Shown piece after piece: positions 27,675 through 35,765 of a stretch of DNA of 64,000 nt. The translations under genes and the position numbers were made by a program. The notes below the pieces were generated by a model that was not told where the DNA came from, made no database searches, and saw nothing but the letters and a program-made list of their open reading frames with translations. The stretch comes from Aquibacillus salsiterrae (lineage in GTDB: Bacteria > Bacillota > Bacilli > Bacillales > Amphibacillaceae), in the NCBI RefSeq assembly GCF_028416595.1, contig NZ_JAMQKC010000004.1, positions 1 to 64,000 on the forward strand, in the 5' to 3' direction. Each line of letters opens with the position of its first letter. The stretch's first letter is position 1.

Positions 27675-28079
27675 TTACAAAAAAGGAACAGCAGACCCTT
27701 CTTCTTCCACAATTTCCTCATCGATCACAGGTTCACCATGACTATGAACACTACATCGAACTTTTTCATCAACATAGCTAAACGATCCATTCAATGGACA
27801 AAGATCCTTCCCAACACTATCCCGATATTGACTGAAAAGAAGCTCGGAATGATTAAGGTTTTCCATGAACAGCTTTCTTTTATATCCATTCTCAAGCCCT
27901 ATCATGTTTGTATTACAAACCTCTTCCTTCGCCTTCGCAATAACACCTAAAAAAGAGGGTGTTACAATCGCAACAATTATTCCCAAAATAACAATAACAA
28001 CCAATACCTCAATTAATGTAAATCCTTGATCAGTGTTCCTGTTCCTAGATGATAGCTTACCTCGACCAACCCTAAACAT
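27675..28079 (-). CDS. Orphan type IV prepilin-like protein
   Basis: A 134-residue class III signal peptide protein. The prepilin site reads TDQG|FTLIEVLVVIVILG, with Glu at position +5 and a long hydrophobic helix, as recognised by PilD/ComC-type peptidases. Three cysteines follow (EVCNT, DLCPLNG, VRCSVH). The CPLNGSFSY...C pattern resembles Gram-positive pilins stabilised by a disulfide. No pilus ATPase, platform protein or prepilin peptidase is nearby, so assembly would depend on machinery elsewhere. The ATG at 28079 is 8 bp after AAGGTGG and is preferred to the GTG at 28091. The C-terminus is acidic. Confidence 0.82.
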   Translation of the reverse strand: MFRVGRGKLSSRNRNTDQGFTLIEVLVVIVILGIIVAIVTPSFLGVIAKAKEEVCNTNMIGLENGYKRKLFMENLNHSELLFSQYRDSVGKDLCPLNGSFSYVDEKVRCSVHSHGEPVIDEEIVEEEGSAVPFL

Positions 28080-28228
28080 AACCAATCCCACCTTTTTAAT
28101 AGATTAGATCAGTTATGTCTATATTCCAGCCACTTTATACCATCACACCACTATCAAACTACCCTTACTCAATAAAACAAACCGAAGGTTACAAAAAACC
28201 TCACAAACCCGCAAAAACCAGTCCCCCC

Positions 28229-29101
28229 CTAAACCTTCTCGTAAACCAAACCACTAAGCATCTCCCGCACATCAGGCCCAAGCTCATCATCCATCAACGC
28301 AAACTCAATCGTCGTCCGAATAAACCCTAACTTCTCACCAACATCAAACCGCTTCCCCTCAAAATCATAAGCAAACACACGCTCAAGCTCATTCAACCGC
28401 TGAATAGCATCCGTCAACTGAATCTCACCACCAGAACCAATCTCCTTCCGATTCAAAAAATCAAAGATTTTCGGCGACAACACATACCTCCCCATAATCG
28501 CAAGATTAGAAGGCGCAGTCCCAAGCGCAGGCTTCTCAACAAAATGATTCACCGTATAACGACGACCATCCTGAAAACTCGGATCAACAATCCCATACCG
28601 ATTCGTCTCATCCATCGGCACCTGCTGCACACCAACAACCGAACCACCAGTCTCCTCATACTGGTCAATCAACTGCTTCATACAAGGCACCTCCGCACGA
28701 ACAATATCATCCCCAAGCAACACAGCAAACGGCTCATCACCAATAAACTTCCGCGCACACCAAACCGCATGCCCAAGCCCAAGCGGCTCCTTCTGCCTAA
28801 TATAATGAATATCCACCGCAGCAGGCTGCTTTGCCTTTTCTAGTAACGCAAACTTTTCCTTCTTAACCAAATTATCCTCTAACTCAAAATTATTATCAAA
28901 ATGATCCTCAATCGCCCGCTTACCCTTACCAGTCACAATGATAATATCCTCAATCCCCGACGCAACCGCTTCCTCAACAATGTATTGAATCGTCGGCTTG
29001 TCTACTATCGGAAGCATCTCTTTCGGCATCGCCTTCGTAGCCGGTAAAAACCTAGTACCCAACCCCGCTGCAGGAATAATCGCCTTCTTTACCTGTTTCA
29101 A
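28229..29101 (-). CDS. galU: UTP-glucose-1-phosphate uridylyltransferase
   Basis: This enzyme makes UDP-glucose from UTP and glucose-1-phosphate in the cytoplasm. The 290-residue protein begins [20 protein letters not shown] and includes [36 protein letters not shown] and [20 protein letters not shown]. All of these are hallmarks of GalU/GtaB. The TTG at 29101, 6 bp after GGGGGAG, gives the usual N-terminus and is better than the TTG at 29116. By eye, the 3' two thirds has a striking codon bias toward T- or G-ending codons, so the plus strand looks A/C-rich. This is unlike the AT-rich glycosyltransferase genes. Confidence 0.94.
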   Translation of the reverse strand: MKQVKKAIIPAAGLGTRFLPATKAMPKEMLPIVDKPTIQYIVEEAVASGIEDIIIVTGKGKRAIEDHFDNNFELEDNLVKKEKFALLEKAKQPAAVDIHYIRQKEPLGLGHAVWCARKFIGDEPFAVLLGDDIVRAEVPCMKQLIDQYEETGGSVVGVQQVPMDETNRYGIVDPSFQDGRRYTVNHFVEKPALGTAPSNLAIMGRYVLSPKIFDFLNRKEIGSGGEIQLTDAIQRLNELERVFAYDFEGKRFDVGEKLGFIRTTIEFALMDDELGPDVREMLSGLVYEKV

Positions 29102-29116
29102 TAAAATCTCCCCCAA

Positions 29117-29280
29117 CTAAAATTGCCCGCAAGGGCACAGCATTCCAAACATAAAACCCCGAAGGGGACAATCACCAATCCCCCATCTCACATTCCCAGA
29201 CCCCGAAGGGGAAAACAACAATCCCACCCCCGCCAGGGGGGGCACCACGTCACCCAATCACATTAAAACAAACCCTCAAC
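29117..29280. repeat. Cluster of short GC-rich hairpins between the dehydratase and galU
   Basis: This 164-bp spacer carries four small palindromes. They are TGCCC-GCAA-GGGCA at 29124-29137, CCCCGAAGGGG at 29157-29167 and again at 29201-29211, and an imperfect CCCCC/GGGGG hairpin at 29227-29242. They could be tetraloop-like RNA stems, protein binding sites or small mobile repeats. No gene fits here. Confidence 0.6.
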
Positions 29281-31113
29281 CTAACCAAAAACCCCATCCA
29301 ACAACCGTACATCCCGCGTCTCCCGGTCATTAGCCAAACTAATCACATACTCCTTCAAATACTCCGGTTCAAACGCCAAATGATTGTCAATCAACAAGTC
29401 AACCCGCTCGTAATCTACTTCCACCGACTTCCCAACAAAAATCTTCGGATAAATCGCCTCTGGATGGACCTCGCCATCGCCAAGCAATTCCTCAAACATC
29501 TTCTCACCCGGACGAATTCCGGTAAACTTAATCGGAATTTCGTCTAACGTATAGCCAGACAACCTAATCAAATTCTCCGCTAGATCAACAATCTTAACCG
29601 GCTCACCCATATCTAACACAAAGATTTCGCCACCACGAGCAAGCGCACCAGCCTGCATCACAAGCCTAGACGCTTCCGGAATCGTCATAAAATACCGCGT
29701 CATATCCGGGTGTGTTACTGTCACCGGGCCACCTGCTTGAATTTGTCGTTTAAACAATGGAATCACACTGCCACGACTACCCAGTACATTGCCAAACCGT
29801 ACCGCAACGAATTTCGTTTGGCTTTGTCTGGCTAACCGCTGGATTACCATTTCTGCAATCCGCTTCGATGAGCCCATCACATTCGTCGGATTGACTGCTT
29901 TGTCTGATGACACTAACACAAACGTATGAACACCAAATGTCGCTGCTGCTTCTGCGACATTTTTCGTTCCAATCACATTATTTTTCACCGATTCAACCGG
30001 ATTGTACTCCATCAATGGCACATGCTTATGTGCTGCCGCATGATAGACGACATCAGGTCGGTGGGTATCGATCACTTCAAGCATACGCCGACTATCCTGG
30101 ACATCGGCAATGACAGGAACAATCTCAAACTCGACGCTGTATTTCCCTCTTAGCTCCATATCAATCTTATAAATGGAATTTTCCCCATGTCCAACTAAGA
30201 CAATTTTCCGCGGGCCGAACTTACACACCTGCCTGCAAATTTCCGAACCAATCGAACCACCGGCACCAGTCACGAGCACGGTCTTCCCGGTAATTTTTTT
30301 CACAATACTGCCCGTATCCAATTGGACTGGATCACGGCCGAGCAGGTCTTCAACCTCTACTTCACGGAACGAGTGAACCGATACCTTACCGGTTACGATG
30401 TCTTCAATCATCGGCATGATCTTCGTCTTTGCTTTTGTTTTCCCACATTGCCGGTAAATCGACTGGATTCCTTGTTTACTTAACGACGGGATCGCAATGA
30501 TAATATGGTCCACCTTTAACCGTTCAACAAGAGCAGGAATATCCTCGGTTTTCCCACTTACCGTAATTCCGTAAATTTGCAGCTTTTGCTTCGAATGGTC
30601 ATCATCAACGAAAGCAACAGGCTCCAAATCCGTATCATTGCTTTTCAACAATTGCCGTACTAACATCGTTCCGGCCGACCCAGCACCGACAATTAACGCG
30701 CGCTTCGGGTCACGTTTCATTTTGATAAACCGGTCACGGTAAATTCGCCACGAGAACCGCGAACCACCAATTAGAATAATATGGAGCATCCACGTAATCC
30801 CGAGCACCCGGACATAGACATCCCCATTGACAACCATCTGCACAAGCCCTGTCGTTGCAATCGACAAAGTCACCGCCCGAATAATCGCAACCATTTCGCC
30901 AATACTCGCATACTCCCACACCTTGTGGTATAACCGGTAGATCCAGGCAAACAAATGATGACTAGCAAGTAAGGTAATCGAGCTAATCCACAACGTTGGC
31001 AACGTCAACAGTTCAATATATGGATGGAGGGTAAAATACCCAATATAAATCGCCATCAGCACAATAGCCGAATCAAGTACCACTAACAAGGAGACACGCT
31101 TTTGATAACTCAA
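29281..31113 (-). CDS. Membrane UDP-GlcNAc 4,6-dehydratase, WbpM/PglF/CapD type
   Basis: A 610-residue protein with about four N-terminal membrane helices (residues ~8-125). A CoA-binding-like Rossmann domain follows (ALIVGAGSAGTMLVRQLL), then a catalytic SDR domain (VLVTGAGGSIGSEICRQ). The active site reads VSSDKAVNPTNVMGSSKR, with Met in place of the usual Tyr. That Ser-Met-Lys arrangement is known from WbpM-type dehydratases. It should convert UDP-GlcNAc to UDP-4-keto-6-deoxy-GlcNAc, the precursor of QuiNAc, FucNAc or bacillosamine. The product would feed the SDR and initiating transferase downstream. The length is typical of the membrane-bound class. Confidence 0.9.
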   Translation of the reverse strand: MSYQKRVSLLVVLDSAIVLMAIYIGYFTLHPYIELLTLPTLWISSITLLASHHLFAWIYRLYHKVWEYASIGEMVAIIRAVTLSIATTGLVQMVVNGDVYVRVLGITWMLHIILIGGSRFSWRIYRDRFIKMKRDPKRALIVGAGSAGTMLVRQLLKSNDTDLEPVAFVDDDHSKQKLQIYGITVSGKTEDIPALVERLKVDHIIIAIPSLSKQGIQSIYRQCGKTKAKTKIMPMIEDIVTGKVSVHSFREVEVEDLLGRDPVQLDTGSIVKKITGKTVLVTGAGGSIGSEICRQVCKFGPRKIVLVGHGENSIYKIDMELRGKYSVEFEIVPVIADVQDSRRMLEVIDTHRPDVVYHAAAHKHVPLMEYNPVESVKNNVIGTKNVAEAAATFGVHTFVLVSSDKAVNPTNVMGSSKRIAEMVIQRLARQSQTKFVAVRFGNVLGSRGSVIPLFKRQIQAGGPVTVTHPDMTRYFMTIPEASRLVMQAGALARGGEIFVLDMGEPVKIVDLAENLIRLSGYTLDEIPIKFTGIRPGEKMFEELLGDGEVHPEAIYPKIFVGKSVEVDYERVDLLIDNHLAFEPEYLKEYVISLANDRETRDVRLLDGVFG

Positions 31114-31210
31114 CTAAACCCCTTCTTTTCCAAAAAAATTGATAGCTCGTATGCTTCCAATTAGCACGAAAGGCATACTTAACACTAAAAAAACTACTCG
31201 TGATTGACTA

Positions 31211-31975
31211 CTAAAACAGCCCTAAAAACTTCTTCCGCTTGACAGGCTCTGGGACGTCACCAACAACCGTCTCACCAGCTACTAAAATTCGGGAATTGTC
31301 ATCAAAATAATAAACCATGTCCATCCCATAGTTTTTCTCCACATACTGATAAGCCGCATCCAAGCAAAATGCTCGTGTTGTTGTGTTGTGCGCATCCGAG
31401 GCAAGGAAATGAGTTAAATTCGCTTCAATTAATTGGTTGGTAAGCTTCTCAATCTTTTTACCGAATTTTCCGATAACACTAGCCGCAGTTACTTGTGTTA
31501 ATGCACCACTTTTGACAAGCTGATACAGTAAATCAGGATTGTCGATGATCTCTTTATTACGCTCTGGATGAACAATAATTGGTGTATAGCCATTCACCTG
31601 CAGATCAAACACTAATTTATTCGTATATCGAGGAACATGATTTGACGGTAATTCGACAAATACATAGCTACTATAATTTAGCGGTAACATTTCTCCGCGT
31701 GAAAGAGCCTCAACCATCTCGCCATGGACCCGCGTTTCTTGACCTGGATAAATGACTAACGGGATTTGCTCGAGGCTTAACCGTTCGTTCAGCTCGTCCA
31801 CCCGTTCAATAATCGCTTGCTTTTCATTTAAATAGCTGCCGTTCGCATGATGTGGTGTTGCAATGATCACTTCAATCCCTTGACTTACTGCCTGTCTCGC
31901 CATCTGAAGACTTGCTTCCATATCTGCTGCACCATCATCCACGTTCGGCAAGATATGACAATGGATATCAATCAT
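31211..31975 (-). CDS. PHP-family protein-tyrosine phosphatase (YwqE/CpsB type)
   Basis: A 254-residue manganese-dependent phosphatase of the PHP superfamily. Metal-binding positions are visible as DIHCHILPNVDDG, TPHHANG, the Glu of GQETRV, IIVHPERN and ASDAHN. These enzymes dephosphorylate the tyrosine tail of the BY-kinase and its substrates and so control capsule output. It follows the kinase gene after a 283-bp gap with a terminator-like hairpin, so it may be transcribed partly on its own. Downstream, the dehydratase start lies about 98 bp away. The length matches YwqE/CpsB. Confidence 0.93.
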   Translation of the reverse strand: MIDIHCHILPNVDDGAADMEASLQMARQAVSQGIEVIIATPHHANGSYLNEKQAIIERVDELNERLSLEQIPLVIYPGQETRVHGEMVEALSRGEMLPLNYSSYVFVELPSNHVPRYTNKLVFDLQVNGYTPIIVHPERNKEIIDNPDLLYQLVKSGALTQVTAASVIGKFGKKIEKLTNQLIEANLTHFLASDAHNTTTRAFCLDAAYQYVEKNYGMDMVYYFDDNSRILVAGETVVGDVPEPVKRKKFLGLF

Positions 31976-32203
31976 ACACTCACATCCTGTCGCTTTTGTA
32001 AAAAATCTCCTAATTAATTTAAGTATAACAGGAAAGAAGACCTAAAAGAAACGTTATTTTTTGTCGGATTATGTCAAATTGGCATTAGATTGGAAATTTT
32101 TTCGGTGCATCTAAAAACATGATCAATGCAGGAATTACTTGCACTAATCTTTGCCATAAAAACTAGGGATATCGCCAAGGCTCGATGACAATGTAGTATA
32201 AAG

Positions 32204-32240
32204 AAAGCCTCTTGGACGTTAGGTTCACAAGAGGCTTTTC
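32204..32240. terminator. Terminator-like hairpin between BY-kinase and PHP phosphatase genes
   Basis: A perfect 9-bp stem AGCCTCTTG (32206-32214) pairs with CAAGAGGCT (32228-32236). It is flanked by AAA on one side and TTTT on the other, so it could work in both directions. It lies just after the kinase stop. It would allow kinase and adaptor to be expressed at a different level from the rest of the locus. Confidence 0.75.
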
Positions 32241-32258
32241 TAGCTGATTTCTTTGATT

Positions 32259-32951
32259 TTATTGATAATAGTAATAATAACTGCCTTTTTTCTGGACTCG
32301 GTCATTTAACACAACGCCTAATACCTTTGCCTTGGCATGCTTCAACAGCTCATGTGCTTTCTCTGCCGCCTCATTCTCGGTCTGTTTACTCCGGACAACG
32401 AGCACCGTCCCGTCACAGCTATTTGCCAAAATCTGTGCATCAGTAACCGCTAAGACAGGCGGGGTATCAAACATGACTAAATCATAGTTTTGCTTTGCAT
32501 CTTCTATTAGTTTCGCCATCGCTTTTGAACCAAGTAATTCAGACGGATTAGGCGGAATCGGTCCGCACGTCAACAACTCAAGATTGTCAACCCCACTTTG
32601 TTCTATTGCCGCTTTCAAATCTGTTTCTCCTACCAATACACTACTTAACCCATTTCGATTATCGAGCTGAAAGGTATAGTGTAACGTCGGCTTACGCATG
32701 TCGGCATCGATGACGAGCACCTTTTTTCCTTGTTGGGCAAACACAGTCGCCAAATTCGCTACCGTCGATGACTTACCTTCAGCAGGCCCCGGTGAGGTGA
32801 CGAGCATCGTTTCAAGCGGCTTGTCGACAGAGGCAAATTGCAAATTCGTTCGGATCGTTCGGTATTGTTCTGTGATCGGGGACTTCGGGTTTATTTTCGA
32901 AATTAAGTGCCTGTTCGTTGACACCTTCTTCGCACGTTTCTTCTTAAACAT
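32259..32951 (-). CDS. BY-kinase, CpsD/CapB/YwqD-type tyrosine kinase
   Basis: A 230-residue bacterial tyrosine kinase. The P-loop is SPGPAEGKSSTVANLA, Walker A' is VLVIDADMRKP, and Walker B is VMFDTPPV. The C-terminus is a tyrosine cluster of five residues ending in Gln, the autophosphorylation site. The stand-alone cytoplasmic form is typical of Firmicutes and needs a separate membrane activator. That activator is the preceding gene, whose end overlaps this start by 8 bp. It is expected to control chain length and export of the polysaccharide with the PHP phosphatase. Confidence 0.94.
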   Translation of the reverse strand: MFKKKRAKKVSTNRHLISKINPKSPITEQYRTIRTNLQFASVDKPLETMLVTSPGPAEGKSSTVANLATVFAQQGKKVLVIDADMRKPTLHYTFQLDNRNGLSSVLVGETDLKAAIEQSGVDNLELLTCGPIPPNPSELLGSKAMAKLIEDAKQNYDLVMFDTPPVLAVTDAQILANSCDGTVLVVRSKQTENEAAEKAHELLKHAKAKVLGVVLNDRVQKKGSYYYYYQ

Positions 32952-33672
32952 CGAAGCTCCCCTTCCTATTCATCCGACTAGAGCCTTTACTCTTGCGCCG
33001 GACGACATCTTCTTCATTAATGTGTGAGACAACCCCTAATACTGGTAGGCTTAACGTTTTTTCCAAATCCGCTTCCGTTTTCACCGTATTATCCAGGTAT
33101 TCTAACAAGAAGGCTAACCCCACACCAGCCATCGCACCAACAACAACTGCGATTGCAATATTCAACATCGGCTTCGGATTCACCGGATTCCGATTTGTTT
33201 CTGCATCGGTTAAAATATTAACGTTATCAACATTCATTAACACCGGTACTTCGACTTTAAAAACTTCGACAATCGTATCTGCAATCGTTGCCGCCATCTC
33301 TGGGTCGGTGTCAGTAACGGTTATGGTGACAACTTGTGAATTTTGCGCGCTAGACACTTGAACATTGTCACTTACTACTTCCTGCCCAACCTCGAGCGAA
33401 ACAGTATCTAGTATTCTCGGACTTTTAATTATTTCATTATACGTATTAATTAATTGTAAGCTCGTATTGATGTCACTAGCATTTAATTCATTATTGGCTG
33501 CCGTGACCTTTTGCTTCACTAAAAATTGTGAGCTAGATTGATAGGTTGGTGTTAAGACAAAAAAGCTTACCACCGCACTAATAGCTGCTGCGACAATAAC
33601 GAATAACAAAATAAGTAAAAGTCGCTTCTTTATCACATCAACTATTTCCTTTAAAGAAATTGTTTCTTCCAT
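32944..33672 (-). CDS. Wzz/YveK-family chain-length regulator and BY-kinase activator (YwqC type)
   Basis: A 242-residue membrane adaptor with two transmembrane helices (residues ~18-40 and ~172-194). The extracytoplasmic domain contains the family-typical TPTYQSSSQFLV near the first helix and NPVNPKPMLNIAIAVVVG at the second. The short cytoplasmic tail would contact the tyrosine kinase; PVLGVVSHIN just before it is shared with YwqC/CapA. It is the first gene of the polysaccharide locus. An extended minus 10 box lies at 33706-33711, and GGGGGGAACCG precedes the ATG. Confidence 0.92.
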   Translation of the reverse strand: MEETISLKEIVDVIKKRLLLILLFVIVAAAISAVVSFFVLTPTYQSSSQFLVKQKVTAANNELNASDINTSLQLINTYNEIIKSPRILDTVSLEVGQEVVSDNVQVSSAQNSQVVTITVTDTDPEMAATIADTIVEVFKVEVPVLMNVDNVNILTDAETNRNPVNPKPMLNIAIAVVVGAMAGVGLAFLLEYLDNTVKTEADLEKTLSLPVLGVVSHINEEDVVRRKSKGSSRMNRKGSFDV

Positions 33673-33705
33673 TCGGTTCCCCCCGCAGTAGACATTTACT
33701 ACGAA

Positions 33706-33711
33706 ATTATA
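33706..33711 (-). promoter_or_regulatory. Putative promoter minus 10 box of the polysaccharide locus
   Basis: On the minus strand the sequence TGATATAAT gives an extended minus 10 element (TATAAT at 33706-33711), 34 bp before the YwqC-like start. A good minus 35 is not evident at 17 bp, which is tolerated by extended minus 10 promoters. Confidence 0.5.
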
Positions 33712-33935
33712 TCATAATCCGACAAACCCCAACACCTAAGAAATAAATTTTTCTTATAGCAAATTGTGGGTGGGAGCACCGGGGCGAGCCGCTGGGATGG
33801 GATTACGATCTTAACTTCTGTTAGGGCTTTACTGACTGGTAAACGAGAGGTAAGATTGCTGGTTAGCGCGCTGACGATTCTTGCGCTTCCTTTCCAGATG
33901 ATGTTGTTAAAACAAATTGTTTACCGGTCAAATAA
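33712..33935. other. Spacer between polysaccharide locus and Rpn fragment
   Basis: The stretch left of the Rpn fragment contains no gene I can support. A plus-strand frame at 33766-34014 has no family resemblance and overlaps the Rpn fragment. Part of this sequence (GATGATGTTGTTA with ACAAATT, near 33898-33920) recurs beside the other Rpn fragments near 44.95 kb, so it belongs to the same repeat. Confidence 0.4.
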
Positions 33936-34237
33936 AACAAGACAAGGGCCAGCGATCACCCTTGCCTTGTTATTCATCCATGAGAAAAATATGCTTAATT
34001 TGTTCCATTCATAAGCTTTTTCAATTTTTCTACCGATAGATCCGTATACTTCGCAACTACTTCGTAAGACATTCCATCTTCTAGCATTTTTTTCGCCATA
34101 ATTGTTTTACCTTCTTCTCTCCCCTCAGCCTTCACTATTCTCTCAAACTCGCCCAAAGAAATTGGCATACTGTCGTCGCAGTTATTATAAACCATTTCCT
34201 TTTCCTCCATTGTTTCGATTAAAGCTTTAACCAACAT
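33936..34237 (-). pseudogene. Rpn-family nuclease fragment A with terminator
   Basis: This is the C-terminal tail of a recombination-promoting nuclease/putative transposase (Rpn, PD-(D/E)xK) protein. The 80-residue frame ends with SLGEFERIVKAEGREEGKTI, then LEDGMSYEVVAKYTDLSVEKL. The nuclease domain is absent. After the stop (33995) a hairpin at 33936-33971 (CAAGG-CAAGGG/CCCTTGTCTTG) forms a terminator. The same tail and hairpin recur four or five times in the window, so this is a remnant of a multicopy family. Confidence 0.75.
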
Positions 34238-34411
34238 CCGTATCCTCGATTTGTTAACTCGTAATTGTTCCTTGTTGCAGACTATATCTTACGCGCTCTT
34301 CTATTAAGAAACAGAGATTTTAAATATTTAACTTTTCTTCCGAAACCATTTTCATAGCATCTACAAACATAGAAAAGCGAAATGCCACAGAAAATCTACG
34401 CAGATGATACA

Positions 34412-34446
34412 AAAAACAGTGACAGTTTGTAACCTGACACTGTTTT
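34412..34446 (-). terminator. Terminator of the mannoside operon
   Basis: AAAAACAGTGACAG pairs with CTGACACTGTTTTT with one mismatch, 27 bp after the GntR-type regulator stop. U-tracts are present in both directions. It most likely ends the leftward operon at 34.5-44.1 kb. Confidence 0.75.
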
Positions 34447-34472
34447 TCTACATAACCTTCTAGTCAACTTTT

Positions 34473-35570
34473 TTATACTAATGGCTTTGTTGAATTACCT
34501 ATTTTTAATGTTGCTGAAATCCTATCCTTTTTAATTGTAATTTCTCCTTCAAACATACTTAACAATCTATGAACAGCTTTTTTCCCTAGCTCTTCTTCAT
34601 TTTGCTTTAAGTGTGTAAAACTCCATTCAGAGTGATGTTGACATTGACAAGGACTGTCAAAACAAAGGATTGATATATCATTTGGTACACGCATCCCCAT
34701 TTGTTCTACTGCTTTTTTTGCTAATATGGCAATGTTATATTCTAATGCAAAGATAGCAGTCATTTTAGGATTTGCTTTAATATGTTCTTTTATGACGTCT
34801 ATATCTTCTTGTTTAGAACATAGCGGGATTGGTAGGGTACTTTTTATATTATAACACCACAGCTCTTTCTCCACCCTAATCTGTTTCTCTGCATAAGCAC
34901 GGACAATCCCGCTTAACCTTTCTTCAATTGTTGTCATTTCATAATTAATAGGCATTAAAACACCTATCCGTTCGTGCCCAATATTGAATAAATAATTCAC
35001 TCCATTTTGCGCAGCCTCTTGATTATCAGTTGCCACAGAAGTCGTTCCTAAACCTTTAAATACCCGATCAATTAGTATCAGCGGAAATTTATTAATCACT
35101 AGTTTTAAAATTTCGGAACTATAATGTTCTGAATGAGCAGGGTATACAATTAAACCGTCAACCCCATATTCAACTAACTCTTTAACTAGTTTTTCTTCTT
35201 TTTCAGGATCACCTAAGGACCGTTTTAGGATAATAAAACAATTCCCATCCGATTCCTTCTCCAAAGAGTTAATCAATCCACTTCCAAAACTGTCATTAAA
35301 CGCAGTTATTATTAGTCCAATTAAGGGCTTTTGCCTTTGAATATAACTATTCCCAGGTCGATTATTGGAAACAAACGTCCCTTTTCCTCTTTGCCGATAA
35401 ACATACCCCTCCATGACTAGTTTTTCTAACGCTTTTTTACTCGTTATTCGGCTTACTTGAAAATTCTCAGAAATTTCTTTTTCTGACGGAAGACGTTCTC
35501 CCCTTTGATACTTACCTGATGTAATTTCCTGTTTCAAGGAATCATACACCTTTTCATACAGTGATTTCAT
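34473..35570 (-). CDS. GntR/LacI-type transcriptional regulator (AraR-like build)
   Basis: A 365-residue chimera-type regulator. The first 70 residues are a GntR winged helix (VYDSLKQEITSGKYQRGERL, then SEKEISENFQVSRITSKKALEKL). The rest is a LacI-like sugar-binding domain (PLIGLIITAFNDSFGSGLINSLE, NGVNYLFNIGHERIGVL, TAIFALEYNIAILAKKA). This build is that of AraR-like proteins, which release DNA on binding a sugar. It is the last gene of the sugar operon and lies about 195 bp beyond the GH125 gene. A TTGTTAT/ATAACAA palindrome lies 27 bp upstream, so autoregulation is likely. AGGTGG precedes the ATG. Confidence 0.9.
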   Translation of the reverse strand: MKSLYEKVYDSLKQEITSGKYQRGERLPSEKEISENFQVSRITSKKALEKLVMEGYVYRQRGKGTFVSNNRPGNSYIQRQKPLIGLIITAFNDSFGSGLINSLEKESDGNCFIILKRSLGDPEKEEKLVKELVEYGVDGLIVYPAHSEHYSSEILKLVINKFPLILIDRVFKGLGTTSVATDNQEAAQNGVNYLFNIGHERIGVLMPINYEMTTIEERLSGIVRAYAEKQIRVEKELWCYNIKSTLPIPLCSKQEDIDVIKEHIKANPKMTAIFALEYNIAILAKKAVEQMGMRVPNDISILCFDSPCQCQHHSEWSFTHLKQNEEELGKKAVHRLLSMFEGEITIKKDRISATLKIGNSTKPLV

Positions 35571-35596
35571 TGTTCTTCCACCTCAACAGGATTTAT

Positions 35597-35616
35597 TTGT
35601 TATAATAATATAACAA
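35597..35616. promoter_or_regulatory. Candidate GntR-regulator operator
   Basis: TTGTTAT and ATAACAA arms are separated by 6 bp, making a 20-bp near-perfect palindrome just upstream of the regulator gene. Related AT-rich sequences ending in ATATAAC or ATTATAAC occur upstream of the operon's first gene (about 44326-44349 and 44481-44503). The link to the regulator is inference. Confidence 0.5.
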
Positions 35617-35765
35617 TATTAACAAATGAGGTGAATATATTAAACAAAAACACTTTAAAATTAGCAAAAATAGCAAATCTTCCCCTATCACAGTTTCTCG
35701 TTTACCAGAATAACTTTTAAACCTATAAATGTACCATGTTATCTGTTCTAGTTGGAAATTCGTTC

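Noticed and set aside
27675-28079. Prepilin as part of the comG competence operon
   Set aside because: No comGA, comGB or other minor pilin genes are nearby, so it is an orphan.
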